Assembly: GCA_027038155.1 (NCBI GenBank)
Contig: JALVXW010000315.1
Location: forward strand, 1 to 6,875
Source of the DNA: Sulfurovum sp.
GTDB taxonomy: Bacteria; Campylobacterota; Campylobacteria; Campylobacterales; Sulfurovaceae
Direction: 5' to 3'
Length of the DNA: 6,875 nucleotides
The position numbers and the translations under genes were made by a program. Under the pieces are notes generated by a model. It did not search any database, was not told the DNA's origin, and saw nothing but the letters and a program-made list of their open reading frames with translations. Within the stretch, counting starts at the first letter, position 1. Every line of letters begins with the position of its first letter. This document shows, one piece after another, positions 1-5,911 of the stretch.

Positions 1-230
1 TGGTCTGAGTAGGTAGCCACTACAGAGAGTTGGGCTCTCTCACCTTTGTTGAGAGTGGTTGCATTGCTCTCTAGGCTAAGAGTGGTGAGTGTCAGCGTAC
101 CTGTACTTTCTACCACTGCTACATCTCTTGTAACACTGCTTTCATTCCCAATAGTGTCTGCTGTAGCTACACGCACTACTATTGTAGCAAACATCAACCC
201 CACCATCAAAAACATCACTATTTTTTTCAT
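1..230 (-). CDS. Secreted protein with Ig-like (Big_2-type) domain, N-terminal fragment
   Basis: This gene runs off the left edge, so only its first 76 codons are visible. The start is the ATG at 230-228, preceded on the minus strand by an AAAAGGGA ribosome binding site about 7 bases upstream. Residues 1-24 form a classical signal peptide: MKK, a hydrophobic core of V, M, F, L and G, then VATA before the likely cleavage at DT. The mature part is rich in Thr, Ser and Val. It contains SLESNATTLNKGERAQLSVV followed by ATYSD. This resembles the opening strands of bacterial Ig-like group 2 domains (typically a 'tl..Ge..qL.a.atysdG' pattern). It is therefore probably an exported surface or periplasmic protein, perhaps an adhesin or a repeat protein. 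The signal peptide is clear; the Ig-like assignment rests on a short stretch and is moderate. The rest of the protein and its function cannot be judged from here. Confidence 0.68.
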   Translation of the reverse strand, partial: MKKIVMFLMVGLMFATIVVRVATADTIGNESSVTRDVAVVESTGTLTLTTLSLESNATTLNKGERAQLSVVATYSD

Positions 231-263
231 CCTCAATCCCTTTTTGATAATATGGTTTGATAT

Positions 264-272
264 AGTATAGCA
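264..272 (-). promoter_or_regulatory. Candidate extended -10 promoter for the secreted-protein gene
   Basis: On the minus strand the nine bases read TGCTATACT, an extended -10 element (TGn followed by TATACT, one mismatch from TATAAT). It lies about 34 bases upstream of the ATG at 230, which would give a leader of about 27 bases. No good -35 box is visible 16-18 bases upstream; this is common for sigma-70 promoters in Campylobacterota. Assigned by eye only. Confidence 0.45.
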
Positions 273-371
273 TATATAGCTCTCTCTCTTGAATTTTGGC
301 TTCAATTTTGCTGAAGTTTGGGTTTTATCTCTCTTTATCTGCTATTAATAAATATTTAATCTTATTTTAGG

Positions 372-377
372 TATTAT
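372..377 (+). promoter_or_regulatory. Candidate -10 box for rpsT
   Basis: TATTAT matches the sigma-70 -10 consensus at 5 of 6 positions and is followed by a G/C-rich TCGCG. A G/C-rich discriminator is typical of stringently controlled ribosomal promoters. Transcription would start near 384 and give a leader of about 55 bases before the rpsT ATG. There is no convincing -35 box. An alternative, TGC-TATTAA at 340-348, is also possible. A 5-bp hairpin (391-395 with 404-408) lies in the leader, but it is too weak to call a regulatory element. Confidence 0.33.
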
Positions 378-438
378 TCGCGAACTATTTTCACTTTACA
401 CAGAGTGATACACACATTACCTAAAACAAGGACATACC

Positions 439-705
439 ATGGCAAACAACAAGTCAGCAAAAAAACGTATTTTAGTCAATGCAAAAAAAGCAGAGAGAAA
501 CAGATACTACAGAACAAGAATCAAAAATATTACCAAAGCAGTACATGAAGCAGTAGAAGCTTCAGATAAAACTGCCGCGACAGAAGCATTCAAAACAGCA
601 AACAAAAACATTCATTCACTCGTAAGCAAAGGTTTTCTTAAAAAATCAACTGCTGCTAGAAAAGTAAGCCGTCTTCATAAAATGGTAAATAAAATCGAAG
701 CATAG
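439..705 (+). CDS. rpsT: Small ribosomal subunit protein S20 (bS20)
   Basis: The product is 88 residues long, the usual size for S20, which binds 16S rRNA in the 30S subunit and helps its assembly. Visible family features are the MANNKSAKKR start, the dense Lys/Arg/Ala composition, the RNRYYRTRIKNITKAV segment (about 20-35), and a C-terminal helix ending in GFLKKSTAARKVSRLHKMVN (about 65-84). It is almost entirely basic helices with no membrane segment. The ATG at 439 is supported by an AAGGA ribosome binding site at 428-432, six bases upstream. prfA follows 84 bases downstream on the same strand, a neighbour pairing familiar in Campylobacterota. A hairpin sits between the two genes, so rpsT is probably made mainly as a short abundant mRNA. 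The identification is firm. Confidence 0.97.
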   Translation: MANNKSAKKRILVNAKKAERNRYYRTRIKNITKAVHEAVEASDKTAATEAFKTANKNIHSLVSKGFLKKSTAARKVSRLHKMVNKIEA

Positions 706-726
706 CTCTTCAATTTTAACTTCATC

Positions 727-747
727 AACTAGCCTTCAAGGCTAGTT
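727..747 (+). terminator. Hairpin after rpsT (terminator or attenuator)
   Basis: AACTAGCC at 727-734 pairs perfectly with GGCTAGTT at 740-747 around a five-base TTCAA loop, giving an 8-bp stem 21 bases after the rpsT stop codon. The following bases (GTCTTATAAT) contain only a few T residues, so termination is likely to be partial. This would allow some read-through into prfA while keeping rpsT mRNA abundant. The stem is seen directly; its efficiency is inferred. Confidence 0.6.
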
Positions 748-751
748 GTCT

Positions 752-757
752 TATAAT
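752..757 (+). promoter_or_regulatory. Candidate -10 box for prfA
   Basis: This is a perfect TATAAT hexamer starting five bases after the rpsT hairpin and ending 32 bases before the prfA ATG. It would start transcription near 764. The expected -35 position falls inside the hairpin and does not match TTGACA. It could be a separate prfA promoter placed right behind the terminator, or a chance match in A/T-rich DNA. Confidence 0.33.
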
Positions 758-789
758 ACCTCCAAACATTCCAACACAAAGTCAACCTT

Positions 790-1857
790 ATGTTTAAAGA
801 AAAACTACAACCTTTTATAGATAGATATAATGAAATCAATGAACTTTTAAGTTCCCCAGATATCGCCTCAGATATTGGTCGCATGACAGAACTTAGTAAA
901 GAACAATCAGGGCTGTCAATACTGGTAGAAAAAGCAAATCTTTACATTGAGACTGCTGAAGCTATAGAAGAAAACAAAGAACTGTTGGGAGATGCTGAAC
1001 TGGGCGACCTTGCAAAAGAAGAACTCTCGGAACTTGAACCAATACTACCTACTCTAGAAGATGAAATTAAAGTACTTATGATTCCATCTGACCCCAATGA
1101 TGATAAAAATATTTATCTAGAGCTCCGTGCAGGAGCAGGAGGAGATGAAGCAGCACTTTTTGTAGCGGATGTCTTTCGCATGTACACACGTTATGCAGAG
1201 CAACTAGCATGGAAAATAGAACTTATGAGTACCAGTGACGGTACTGCAGGTGGATACAAAGAAGTGATTGCGCTTATCAAAGGAGATGGCGTCTACTCTC
1301 AACTCAAGTATGAAGCAGGTATCCACCGTGTGCAGCGTGTACCAGACACAGAAACACAAGGGCGTGTACATACTTCAGCTATTACCGTAGCCGTTATCCC
1401 TGAAGTAGATGACGTTGAAGTAGATATTAAACCTAATGAGATTAGAATGGATGTTTTCCGTGCCAGTGGCTGTGGAGGACAGTGTGTCAATACTACTGAC
1501 TCTGCTGTAAGGCTTACACACATACCTACAGGAATTACTGTCTCCATACAAGATGAAAAATCACAACATAAAAACCGTGACAAAGCAATGAAAGTACTCA
1601 AAGCAAGAGTCTATGAAGCAGAACTTGAAAAACAGCTGGCAGAAACTTCCAGTCAAAGAAAACTACAAGTTGGATCAGGCTCACGTTCAGAAAAAATACG
1701 TACCTACAACTATCCGCAAAATAGACTCACAGATCACCGCATAGGACTCACCCTTTATGCACTAGATGATATCATGAATAACGGCAACCTAAAGCTTGTG
1801 ATTGATCCACTCATTGCACATGCACAAACCGAAGCCATTCAGGAAGCAGGACTTTAA
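790..1857 (+). CDS. prfA: Peptide chain release factor 1 (RF1)
   Basis: RF1 reads UAA and UAG stop codons in the ribosomal A site and triggers release of the finished peptide. The 355-residue length is normal for RF1. The N-terminal helical domain covers about residues 1-100, and the conserved ELRAGAGGDEAALF block follows at about 111-124. The stop-codon recognition loop shows HRVQRVPDTETQGRVHTSA, with the RF1-type P-x-T tripeptide at 185-187 (PDT). The catalytic GGQ is at 229-231 inside GCGGQCVNTTDSAV, followed by SIQDEKSQHKNRDKAMKVL. The Gln of GGQ is normally methylated by PrmC. Cysteines flank the GGQ where enterobacteria have Ala and His; from memory this is usual in this phylum and not a defect. 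The ATG at 790 has only a weak ribosome binding site, but the N-terminal sequence fits the family. The 152-residue gene starts three bases after the stop and is probably co-transcribed. Confidence 0.97.
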   Translation: MFKEKLQPFIDRYNEINELLSSPDIASDIGRMTELSKEQSGLSILVEKANLYIETAEAIEENKELLGDAELGDLAKEELSELEPILPTLEDEIKVLMIPSDPNDDKNIYLELRAGAGGDEAALFVADVFRMYTRYAEQLAWKIELMSTSDGTAGGYKEVIALIKGDGVYSQLKYEAGIHRVQRVPDTETQGRVHTSAITVAVIPEVDDVEVDIKPNEIRMDVFRASGCGGQCVNTTDSAVRLTHIPTGITVSIQDEKSQHKNRDKAMKVLKARVYEAELEKQLAETSSQRKLQVGSGSRSEKIRTYNYPQNRLTDHRIGLTLYALDDIMNNGNLKLVIDPLIAHAQTEAIQEAGL

Positions 1858-1860
1858 CAA

Positions 1861-2319
1861 ATGCCCATATTCACACCTCTTCAATGCGACCATAATCTCA
1901 AACAAATCATCAAAGTAGCTTTTGATATAGAACTGGACATTCAAGGTGGCTGGGGATACACACAAGAAGATGCAACCATTATTCTCTCTTCTTCTGCATC
2001 CCTCACCCAATTTGAACATATGTTTGCCTCTATGCGCGCCTACGCTGAGATGAATATAGCCTTAGAGAAAGAGGAGCGCTACGGAAGCATTAATCTTAGC
2101 GAAATAAACCGTACACAAATCACACTAAATACAAATATCTATGATAGAGTTACATACAAAATAACAGCTATGAAAAAAGATATTTATGCTGGATTTACAG
2201 AAGAATATAAAAAAAACTATGGAAAAAAAGAGTTTGACATCTCTGCCCACTTTAAGCAAAGAGAAGAAGCAATGCTTACAAGAGAAGTATTCCATTGGTT
2301 TGAGATATCTTCTCTTTAA
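1861..2319 (+). CDS. Protein of unknown function, 152 residues, downstream of prfA
   Basis: I do not recognise this family. The gene begins three bases after the prfA stop, with an AGG at 1848-1850 inside the prfA end as a possible ribosome binding site. It ends just before a strong terminator, so it is most likely the last gene of the prfA transcript. The product has no signal peptide or membrane segment and should be a soluble cytoplasmic protein. Residues 27-44 contain a D-I-Q-G-G-W-G-Y-T-Q-E-D-A-T stretch followed by hydrophobic strand residues (IIL). The middle holds a helix-like region rich in Ala, Met and Glu (FEHMFASMRAYAEMNIALEK). The C-terminal third is charged and rich in Lys, Glu, Tyr and Phe, ending in VFHWFEISSL. 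Its base and codon use resembles its neighbours, and the length and coupling argue for a real gene. No cysteine pairs or catalytic motifs stand out. Confidence 0.8.
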   Translation: MPIFTPLQCDHNLKQIIKVAFDIELDIQGGWGYTQEDATIILSSSASLTQFEHMFASMRAYAEMNIALEKEERYGSINLSEINRTQITLNTNIYDRVTYKITAMKKDIYAGFTEEYKKNYGKKEFDISAHFKQREEAMLTREVFHWFEISSL

Positions 2320-2329
2320 AATTTACTCT

Positions 2330-2374
2330 AACCATTATGCACCAAAGGTGCATAATGGTTTATTTAATTTTTTT
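2330..2374 (+). terminator. Strong rho-independent terminator of the prfA unit, at the convergent junction with soxZ
   Basis: A perfect 14-bp stem (2330-2343 with 2347-2360) closes a three-base AAA loop. It is followed on the plus strand by TATTTAA and seven consecutive T residues (2368-2374). It starts 10 bases after the stop of the 152-residue gene. The junction is convergent: the soxZ stop codon (2362-2360) touches the stem base, and the plus-strand T tract is the complement of the final soxZ lysine and isoleucine codons. On the minus strand the stem is followed by AGAGTAAATTTTAAA, a poor U tract, so termination of the sox transcript here would be less efficient though possible. Confidence 0.88.
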
Positions 2375-2743
2375 AGTTGCATAAAAGACTTCGCCCTTAA
2401 GTTGTGTATAGGTAATTTTAAGCTCATCACCTTTTTTGCCAGCAAATCTAAATTTAATCAATGGGTTTTTGGAAAGAAACTGACTTGTTGAAGCATCATA
2501 TACTACTTTGTCTCCTACCGTACCAGTAATATGTACAATAAAATTTGCAACTTTTCCTTTTTTCTTTGCCTGATCGTACGTTAGCATATCATGACTAATA
2601 GCTACTTTTGCTTTTACCAAGCCATCTTTTTCTTTTGCTTTAATTTTCATTTTTACTTTGGTGGGGGTTACTACTGGGGTATCGGCCATAGCTACCGTAC
2701 CTATAAGTGCAATACCTGCAAGTGCTAATATCAATTTTTTCAT
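2360..2743 (-). CDS. soxZ: Thiosulfate oxidation carrier protein SoxZ, with its own signal peptide
   Basis: SoxZ pairs with SoxY to form the periplasmic carrier that holds sulfur intermediates during Sox oxidation of thiosulfate and sulfide. Residues about 28-127 match SoxZ: K-x-K-x-K strands, the VAISHDMLTYDQAKKKGK block (about 47-64), a VHITGTVGDKVVYDA segment, and the C-terminal strand GEVFYATKKIK. Classical SoxZ is about 100 residues, starts near this domain and has no leader. This one is 127 residues and begins with MKKLILALAGIALIGTVAMA, a standard Sec signal peptide with probable cleavage after AMA. The start is supported by AAAGGA at 2756-2751 on the minus strand. It lies 51 bases after soxY and is the last gene of the cluster. 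The family call is firm; export independent of SoxY is inferred from the leader. Confidence 0.93.
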   Translation of the reverse strand: MKKLILALAGIALIGTVAMADTPVVTPTKVKMKIKAKEKDGLVKAKVAISHDMLTYDQAKKKGKVANFIVHITGTVGDKVVYDASTSQFLSKNPLIKFRFAGKKGDELKITYTQLKGEVFYATKKIK

Positions 2744-2794
2744 CTATCTTTCCTTTTATCTAAATTATCTATCTATTTTAAGTGTCAGGAAGGA

Positions 2795-3235
2795 TTAACC
2801 TTCACATCCACCAAGTGCAACTTCTAGTGAAAGTTTCTTTGAATAAAACTTACCATCTTTCCCTTCTACTACTGCTGTAATTGAACCTGATTTTTTCATT
2901 TTGATTTTAAATGAAAAATCTGCTTTTGTTCCCTCTGGTACTTCAAAAACAGCTACTGTAGCTTCAGGATTTACATCTTGAAATACTGCAATCGTTTTTG
3001 CAGGAATATCTGTTTTAACAGAAACAGGAATTGCTCCTCCATTGCTTGCTACTTTTGGAGCTTTCAATTTCACCTTATCACTCTCTTCAAGCGTAATTTT
3101 TCCATATAATGCCCCAATTGCCGTAGGCACAGTTTTAGCTGTCCATGCATCTGGTTTTGCCGCTCTATAATCTGCTGCACTAGCGCTTACTGTCAATGCT
3201 GCTACCGCAACAAGACTCAAAATATTTTTTTTCAT
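2795..3235 (-). CDS. soxY: Thiosulfate oxidation carrier protein SoxY, Sec-type leader
   Basis: SoxY carries covalently bound sulfur intermediates on a cysteine at the end of a flexible C-terminal arm, passing them between the other Sox proteins in the periplasm. The protein is 146 residues and ends LEVALGGCEG, with the carrier cysteine at position 144. The classical ending is GGCGG, so this is a GGCEG variant. The body (about 25-140) has the expected beta-rich pattern, including NGGAIPVSVKTDIPAKTIAV and later charged strands. The N-terminus MKKNILSLVAVAALTVSASA is a Sec-type signal peptide and lacks the twin arginine of classical SoxY leaders. The ATG is preceded by AAAGGAA at 3247-3241. soxD lies 95 bases upstream, the widest gap in the cluster; soxZ follows 51 bases downstream. 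It is probably one of two SoxY paralogues in the genome, the other belonging with soxXAB. Confidence 0.92.
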   Translation of the reverse strand: MKKNILSLVAVAALTVSASAADYRAAKPDAWTAKTVPTAIGALYGKITLEESDKVKLKAPKVASNGGAIPVSVKTDIPAKTIAVFQDVNPEATVAVFEVPEGTKADFSFKIKMKKSGSITAVVEGKDGKFYSKKLSLEVALGGCEG

Positions 3236-3264
3236 TTAATTTCCTTTCTTATTTAAATTAAAGC

Positions 3265-3286
3265 AAGATGAACTTTAATCCATCTT
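3265..3286 (-). other. Weak hairpin in the soxD-soxY spacer
   Basis: AAGATG at 3265-3270 is complementary to CATCTT at 3281-3286 around a ten-base loop, giving a 6-bp stem. It lies in the 95-base gap between soxD and soxY, just upstream of the soxY ribosome binding site. A TATAAT on the minus strand (3295-3290) lies just upstream of it, so an internal soxYZ promoter and leader hairpin are possible. A processing or mRNA-stability element is equally possible. There is no U tract, so it is unlikely to be a terminator. Confidence 0.25.
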
Positions 3287-3330
3287 ACTATTATATTTAT
3301 AGGTTGTGTAAAAATAGTGTTTTACTCTCT

Positions 3331-4464
3331 TTACTTTGATTGACTTATGATATAGTCAACGACTGATTTAAATGCCGCATCCTCCAATAATGTTCCACCT
3401 TTAGGAGGCATGCCATTAATACCATGGATTCCATTTTCATATACTTTATCTAGTCCTTTTTTGAGTACTGTTGCCCAAGCTTTCTTGTCGCCAAATACCG
3501 GTGCACCCATAGCATCTGTGCCATGACACACTGCACATGAAGATTCATAAGTATCTTTTGCAACATTTTTTATACCAGCAACTTCTTTTTTTGCAGGTTT
3601 TTCTTTTTTCTCGGAGATAGGAGGATTATAGTCGCTAATACCCACACCCTGAATACGTGCCACTTTTGGTTTACCGTCAAAACAGTTTTTCATACACCTC
3701 TTCTTATTTCCACCAAAATTTTTAGGCTTATCATAAAAATTACGTATATTCTCTAACCCATTTTTTCCTTCAATTTTTGGAATAAACCCATCTTTATTGG
3801 GCATAACAATTTTTGAAAAATTCTCCTTACTTAATATAAATTCATCTTCTAGATCTTCACCATCAATCTGAATTTCATTAATAGATAAAATATAAGCAAC
3901 CAAGGCATACACTTCATCATCGGTTAAAGACATCGGCGCAGGATGAGGCATACCTGTTTTAATGTACCAAAAAAGTGTACTTGCATATGGCCAATATGAA
4001 CCAATATTACGTTTTGGGCCATCATCATCTGGATGAAGTCTTTGAAGCTTTAATGTTTTTTGCATTTCATAAGCATTTCCTTGTTGCAATGCAGGATAAC
4101 CCGAACCACCTGCACCAAAATCAAAGTGACAAGCAGAACATTTAGCCTCATAGATTTCATCACCCTCTTCTACAGAACCTTTTCCGTCAGGAAGCCCTGT
4201 TCCATCTGGCATGATATCCATATCCCATGCTTTTATCTCATTGGCTGTTGCTACTCTTCCAAATCTTATATTTTTATATGCTTTTTGTGTATTGACATAA
4301 TATGAAGATGTTTTGCCATTTTTCACAGGATACGTCATACCTCCATCAATTACTTTTTTACCATTTGCATAGGTACGCGATACATCACTTGTTGCCATAG
4401 CAGAAACTGAAGCCAATGCCACAATCGTAACCATTGACACTAATTTATGATAAGATTTGAACAT
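3331..4464 (-). CDS. soxD: Sulfane dehydrogenase cytochrome subunit SoxD (dihaem cytochrome c)
   Basis: SoxD is the c-type cytochrome partner of SoxC. It takes electrons released when the SoxCD complex oxidises the SoxY-bound sulfane sulfur and passes them to the respiratory chain. The product has 377 residues with a Sec signal peptide at about 1-24 (ending SAMA). The first haem site is CSACH at 109-113, within a domain continuing through GSYWPYASTLFWYIKTGMPH; a Met there (172 or 178) is the likely axial ligand. The second is CAVCH at 310-314, with GMPPKGG near 351-357 supplying a likely Met ligand. The charged linker between domains holds an extra RCMKNC pair (Cys257, Cys261). The ATG at 4464-4462 has a GGGGAGGT ribosome binding site and overlaps the soxC end by 20 bases, indicating translational coupling. 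Two haems and the neighbouring soxC make the call firm. Confidence 0.95.
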   Translation of the reverse strand: MFKSYHKLVSMVTIVALASVSAMATSDVSRTYANGKKVIDGGMTYPVKNGKTSSYYVNTQKAYKNIRFGRVATANEIKAWDMDIMPDGTGLPDGKGSVEEGDEIYEAKCSACHFDFGAGGSGYPALQQGNAYEMQKTLKLQRLHPDDDGPKRNIGSYWPYASTLFWYIKTGMPHPAPMSLTDDEVYALVAYILSINEIQIDGEDLEDEFILSKENFSKIVMPNKDGFIPKIEGKNGLENIRNFYDKPKNFGGNKKRCMKNCFDGKPKVARIQGVGISDYNPPISEKKEKPAKKEVAGIKNVAKDTYESSCAVCHGTDAMGAPVFGDKKAWATVLKKGLDKVYENGIHGINGMPPKGGTLLEDAAFKSVVDYIISQSK

Positions 4465-5770
4465 TGTGCACCTCCCCTTTTTCTGTTACTTCCCATGTAT
4501 GAATACCATTTCTATGATATACACTTTCAACACCTACGGCATCTCTCTCTTGCTTAACACTCGGTTGTACATATCCTGCATCATCCCTGGCCCTACTTGA
4601 AAGCAGGATTGGCTTTCCATCATATTGATAGATATATGAAAATCTTGTCCATGCCTTAGGCAAAACAAGGCCTTTTAAACTCGCCTCTATCCAATTTTTA
4701 CCACCATCAAAAGAGATATCTACCCCCTCGATCGTTCCCATACCTGACCAAGCTAGGCCTTCAATTTCTACAATATCACCTTTTTTGAGATCCGTCCATG
4801 GCTTTTCGGGACAAGGAGAAGTAATAACAGAGTTTACTTCATTTGCATAAAAATGTTGAATTGCTTTCCCGTCATGCTTTGTAAGTGCCGTATATTTTGC
4901 TGTCTCTTCTTTGCAGTAATAAGGCTCAGATGCAAACTCTAATCTTGATAACCATTTTACACAGAGATTACCTTCCCAGCCCGGAACAAGCAATCTTATT
5001 GGATACCCTTGCTCAGGTCTCAATGCTTCACCATTTTGACCCCAAACAATCATTGCATCATCAAGCACCTTATCTATAGGTATCGTTCTGCCCATATGTG
5101 AACTGTCTCCACCTTCGGCCAACATCCATTTAGCTGCTGGCTTAAGCCCAAGGTCTTTTAGGATATCTTTAATATATACACCTGTCCACTCTGCACACGA
5201 CATAAAACCTTTAGCAAATTGAATAGATGGGAACTGAGGATTTCTCCACTCTGGTCCACCATTTGCTGGACACTCAATAAAGTGAATTCTACTTACATTT
5301 GGATATTTTTTAAGTTGATCCATTGTAAGCACCAATGGCTTTTCTACAAGACCATGAATCATAAGCCTATGTCTGTTTGGATCAATCTCTGGTGTCCCCC
5401 CATGACATCTATTAAAGAAAAGTCCATTAGGTGTGATAATTCCACTAAGATCCTGAATTGGTGTTACTGCAATAGATGCCTTCATGTTTCCCGAAGACAG
5501 AAGTTCTGTTGTTCTTCTGGTAACATTACTTTCATAAGGAGAAGGTTGACCATAAAGATTATAAGTTACTGGCTTACCCCATGCTGTTGCCCATGGTTGC
5601 TCCTCCATTATCGCAGGATCATCTTCTGCTTTCACTTTCACTGGTGCCATAACGCTTGCTGCGACTAATGCACTCACTGAATAAGTTGCTGTTTTCCTAA
5701 AAAAGTCTCTTCTACTTGAGTGTTCTGCTGTAGATTCAACTTTTTCAGACACATTCATGCTCTTATTCAT
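4445..5770 (-). CDS. soxC: Sulfane dehydrogenase molybdenum subunit SoxC
   Basis: SoxC is the molybdopterin subunit of SoxCD, a sulfite-oxidase-family enzyme that oxidises the outer sulfur bound to SoxY in the periplasm. I start it at 5770, giving 441 residues, because AGGAGGA at 5780-5774 lies four bases upstream. An in-frame ATG at 5803 would add 11 residues but has no such site. The N-terminus carries a Tat signal: SRRDFFRK at about 19-26, a hydrophobic stretch, then VKVKAED near 44-50. This suits export of a folded cofactor enzyme. The molybdopterin domain covers roughly 100-290 and includes FFNRCHGG, a MIHG-L-V-E-K-P-L motif and FIECPANGGPEW, where Cys167 is the likely Mo ligand. The C-terminal dimerisation domain has AWSG (340-343), the SFDGGKNW motif and AWTRF. 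No haem motif is present, as expected when SoxD supplies haem. It is the first gene of the cluster. Confidence 0.95.
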   Translation of the reverse strand: MNKSMNVSEKVESTAEHSSRRDFFRKTATYSVSALVAASVMAPVKVKAEDDPAIMEEQPWATAWGKPVTYNLYGQPSPYESNVTRRTTELLSSGNMKASIAVTPIQDLSGIITPNGLFFNRCHGGTPEIDPNRHRLMIHGLVEKPLVLTMDQLKKYPNVSRIHFIECPANGGPEWRNPQFPSIQFAKGFMSCAEWTGVYIKDILKDLGLKPAAKWMLAEGGDSSHMGRTIPIDKVLDDAMIVWGQNGEALRPEQGYPIRLLVPGWEGNLCVKWLSRLEFASEPYYCKEETAKYTALTKHDGKAIQHFYANEVNSVITSPCPEKPWTDLKKGDIVEIEGLAWSGMGTIEGVDISFDGGKNWIEASLKGLVLPKAWTRFSYIYQYDGKPILLSSRARDDAGYVQPSVKQERDAVGVESVYHRNGIHTWEVTEKGEVHNVQILS

Positions 5771-5773
5771 AGT

Positions 5774-5780
5774 TCCTCCT
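5774..5780 (-). promoter_or_regulatory. Ribosome binding site deciding the soxC start
   Basis: On the minus strand this reads AGGAGGA, a near-perfect anti-16S match, with three bases (ACT) before the ATG at 5770-5768. It fixes the soxC start there and not at the upstream in-frame ATG at 5803, which would place this site inside the coding region. Confidence 0.85.
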
Positions 5781-5834
5781 TGGTTTATTTTAAAATGACG
5801 CAACCGCTAGAGTTACAAAATGTCATATTCTTAA

Positions 5835-5840
5835 ATTATA
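5835..5840 (-). promoter_or_regulatory. Candidate -10 box for the soxCDYZ transcript
   Basis: The minus strand reads TATAAT, within CTATATAATTT. Transcription would begin near 5829 and give a leader of about 58 bases before soxC. The -35 position reads TTATTA, a weak match. The surrounding DNA is so A/T-rich that chance TATAAT matches are expected, so confidence is limited. Of the candidates, it is the one closest to soxC that leaves a normal leader length. Confidence 0.42.
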
Positions 5841-5867
5841 TAGAAATAAAATAAAAATAATAAGATA

Positions 5868-5895
5868 AATGATTTATTTATATAAATAAATAATT
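5868..5895. repeat. Perfect 20-bp palindrome (5872-5891) with imperfect extension
   Basis: ATTTATTTATATAAATAAAT at 5872-5891 equals its own reverse complement. After one mismatch (5871/5892) three further pairs match (5868-5870 with 5893-5895). Its centre is about 53 bases upstream of the proposed soxC transcription start, a typical position for an activator site. It could bind a dimeric regulator, or be a by-product of extreme A/T richness. The symmetry is seen; the role is inferred. Confidence 0.4.
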
Positions 5896-5911
5896 ATTTA
5901 ATTAATTTAAG

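Noticed and set aside
46..270. Plus-strand 74-codon reading frame at the left edge
   Set aside because: It is antisense to the minus-strand gene whose signal peptide and ribosome binding site are convincing; its own sequence shows no domain and no good ribosome binding site.
299..317. Small hairpin (CTTCA with TGAAG) upstream of rpsT
   Set aside because: The five-pair stem has no gene ending before it on the plus strand, so there is nothing for it to terminate; probably chance.
391..408. Hairpin in the rpsT leader as an S20 autoregulatory element
   Set aside because: It has only five base pairs and an eight-base loop, with no resemblance to a 16S rRNA site that I can identify.
1299..1601. 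Minus-strand 100-codon frame inside prfA
   Set aside because: It overlaps the most conserved part of RF1, including the GGQ motif, so it is a shadow of that coding sequence.
5219..5668. Plus-strand 149-codon frame inside soxC
   Set aside because: It is antisense to well-conserved SoxC sequence and has the Cys/Trp/His-rich composition typical of shadow frames.
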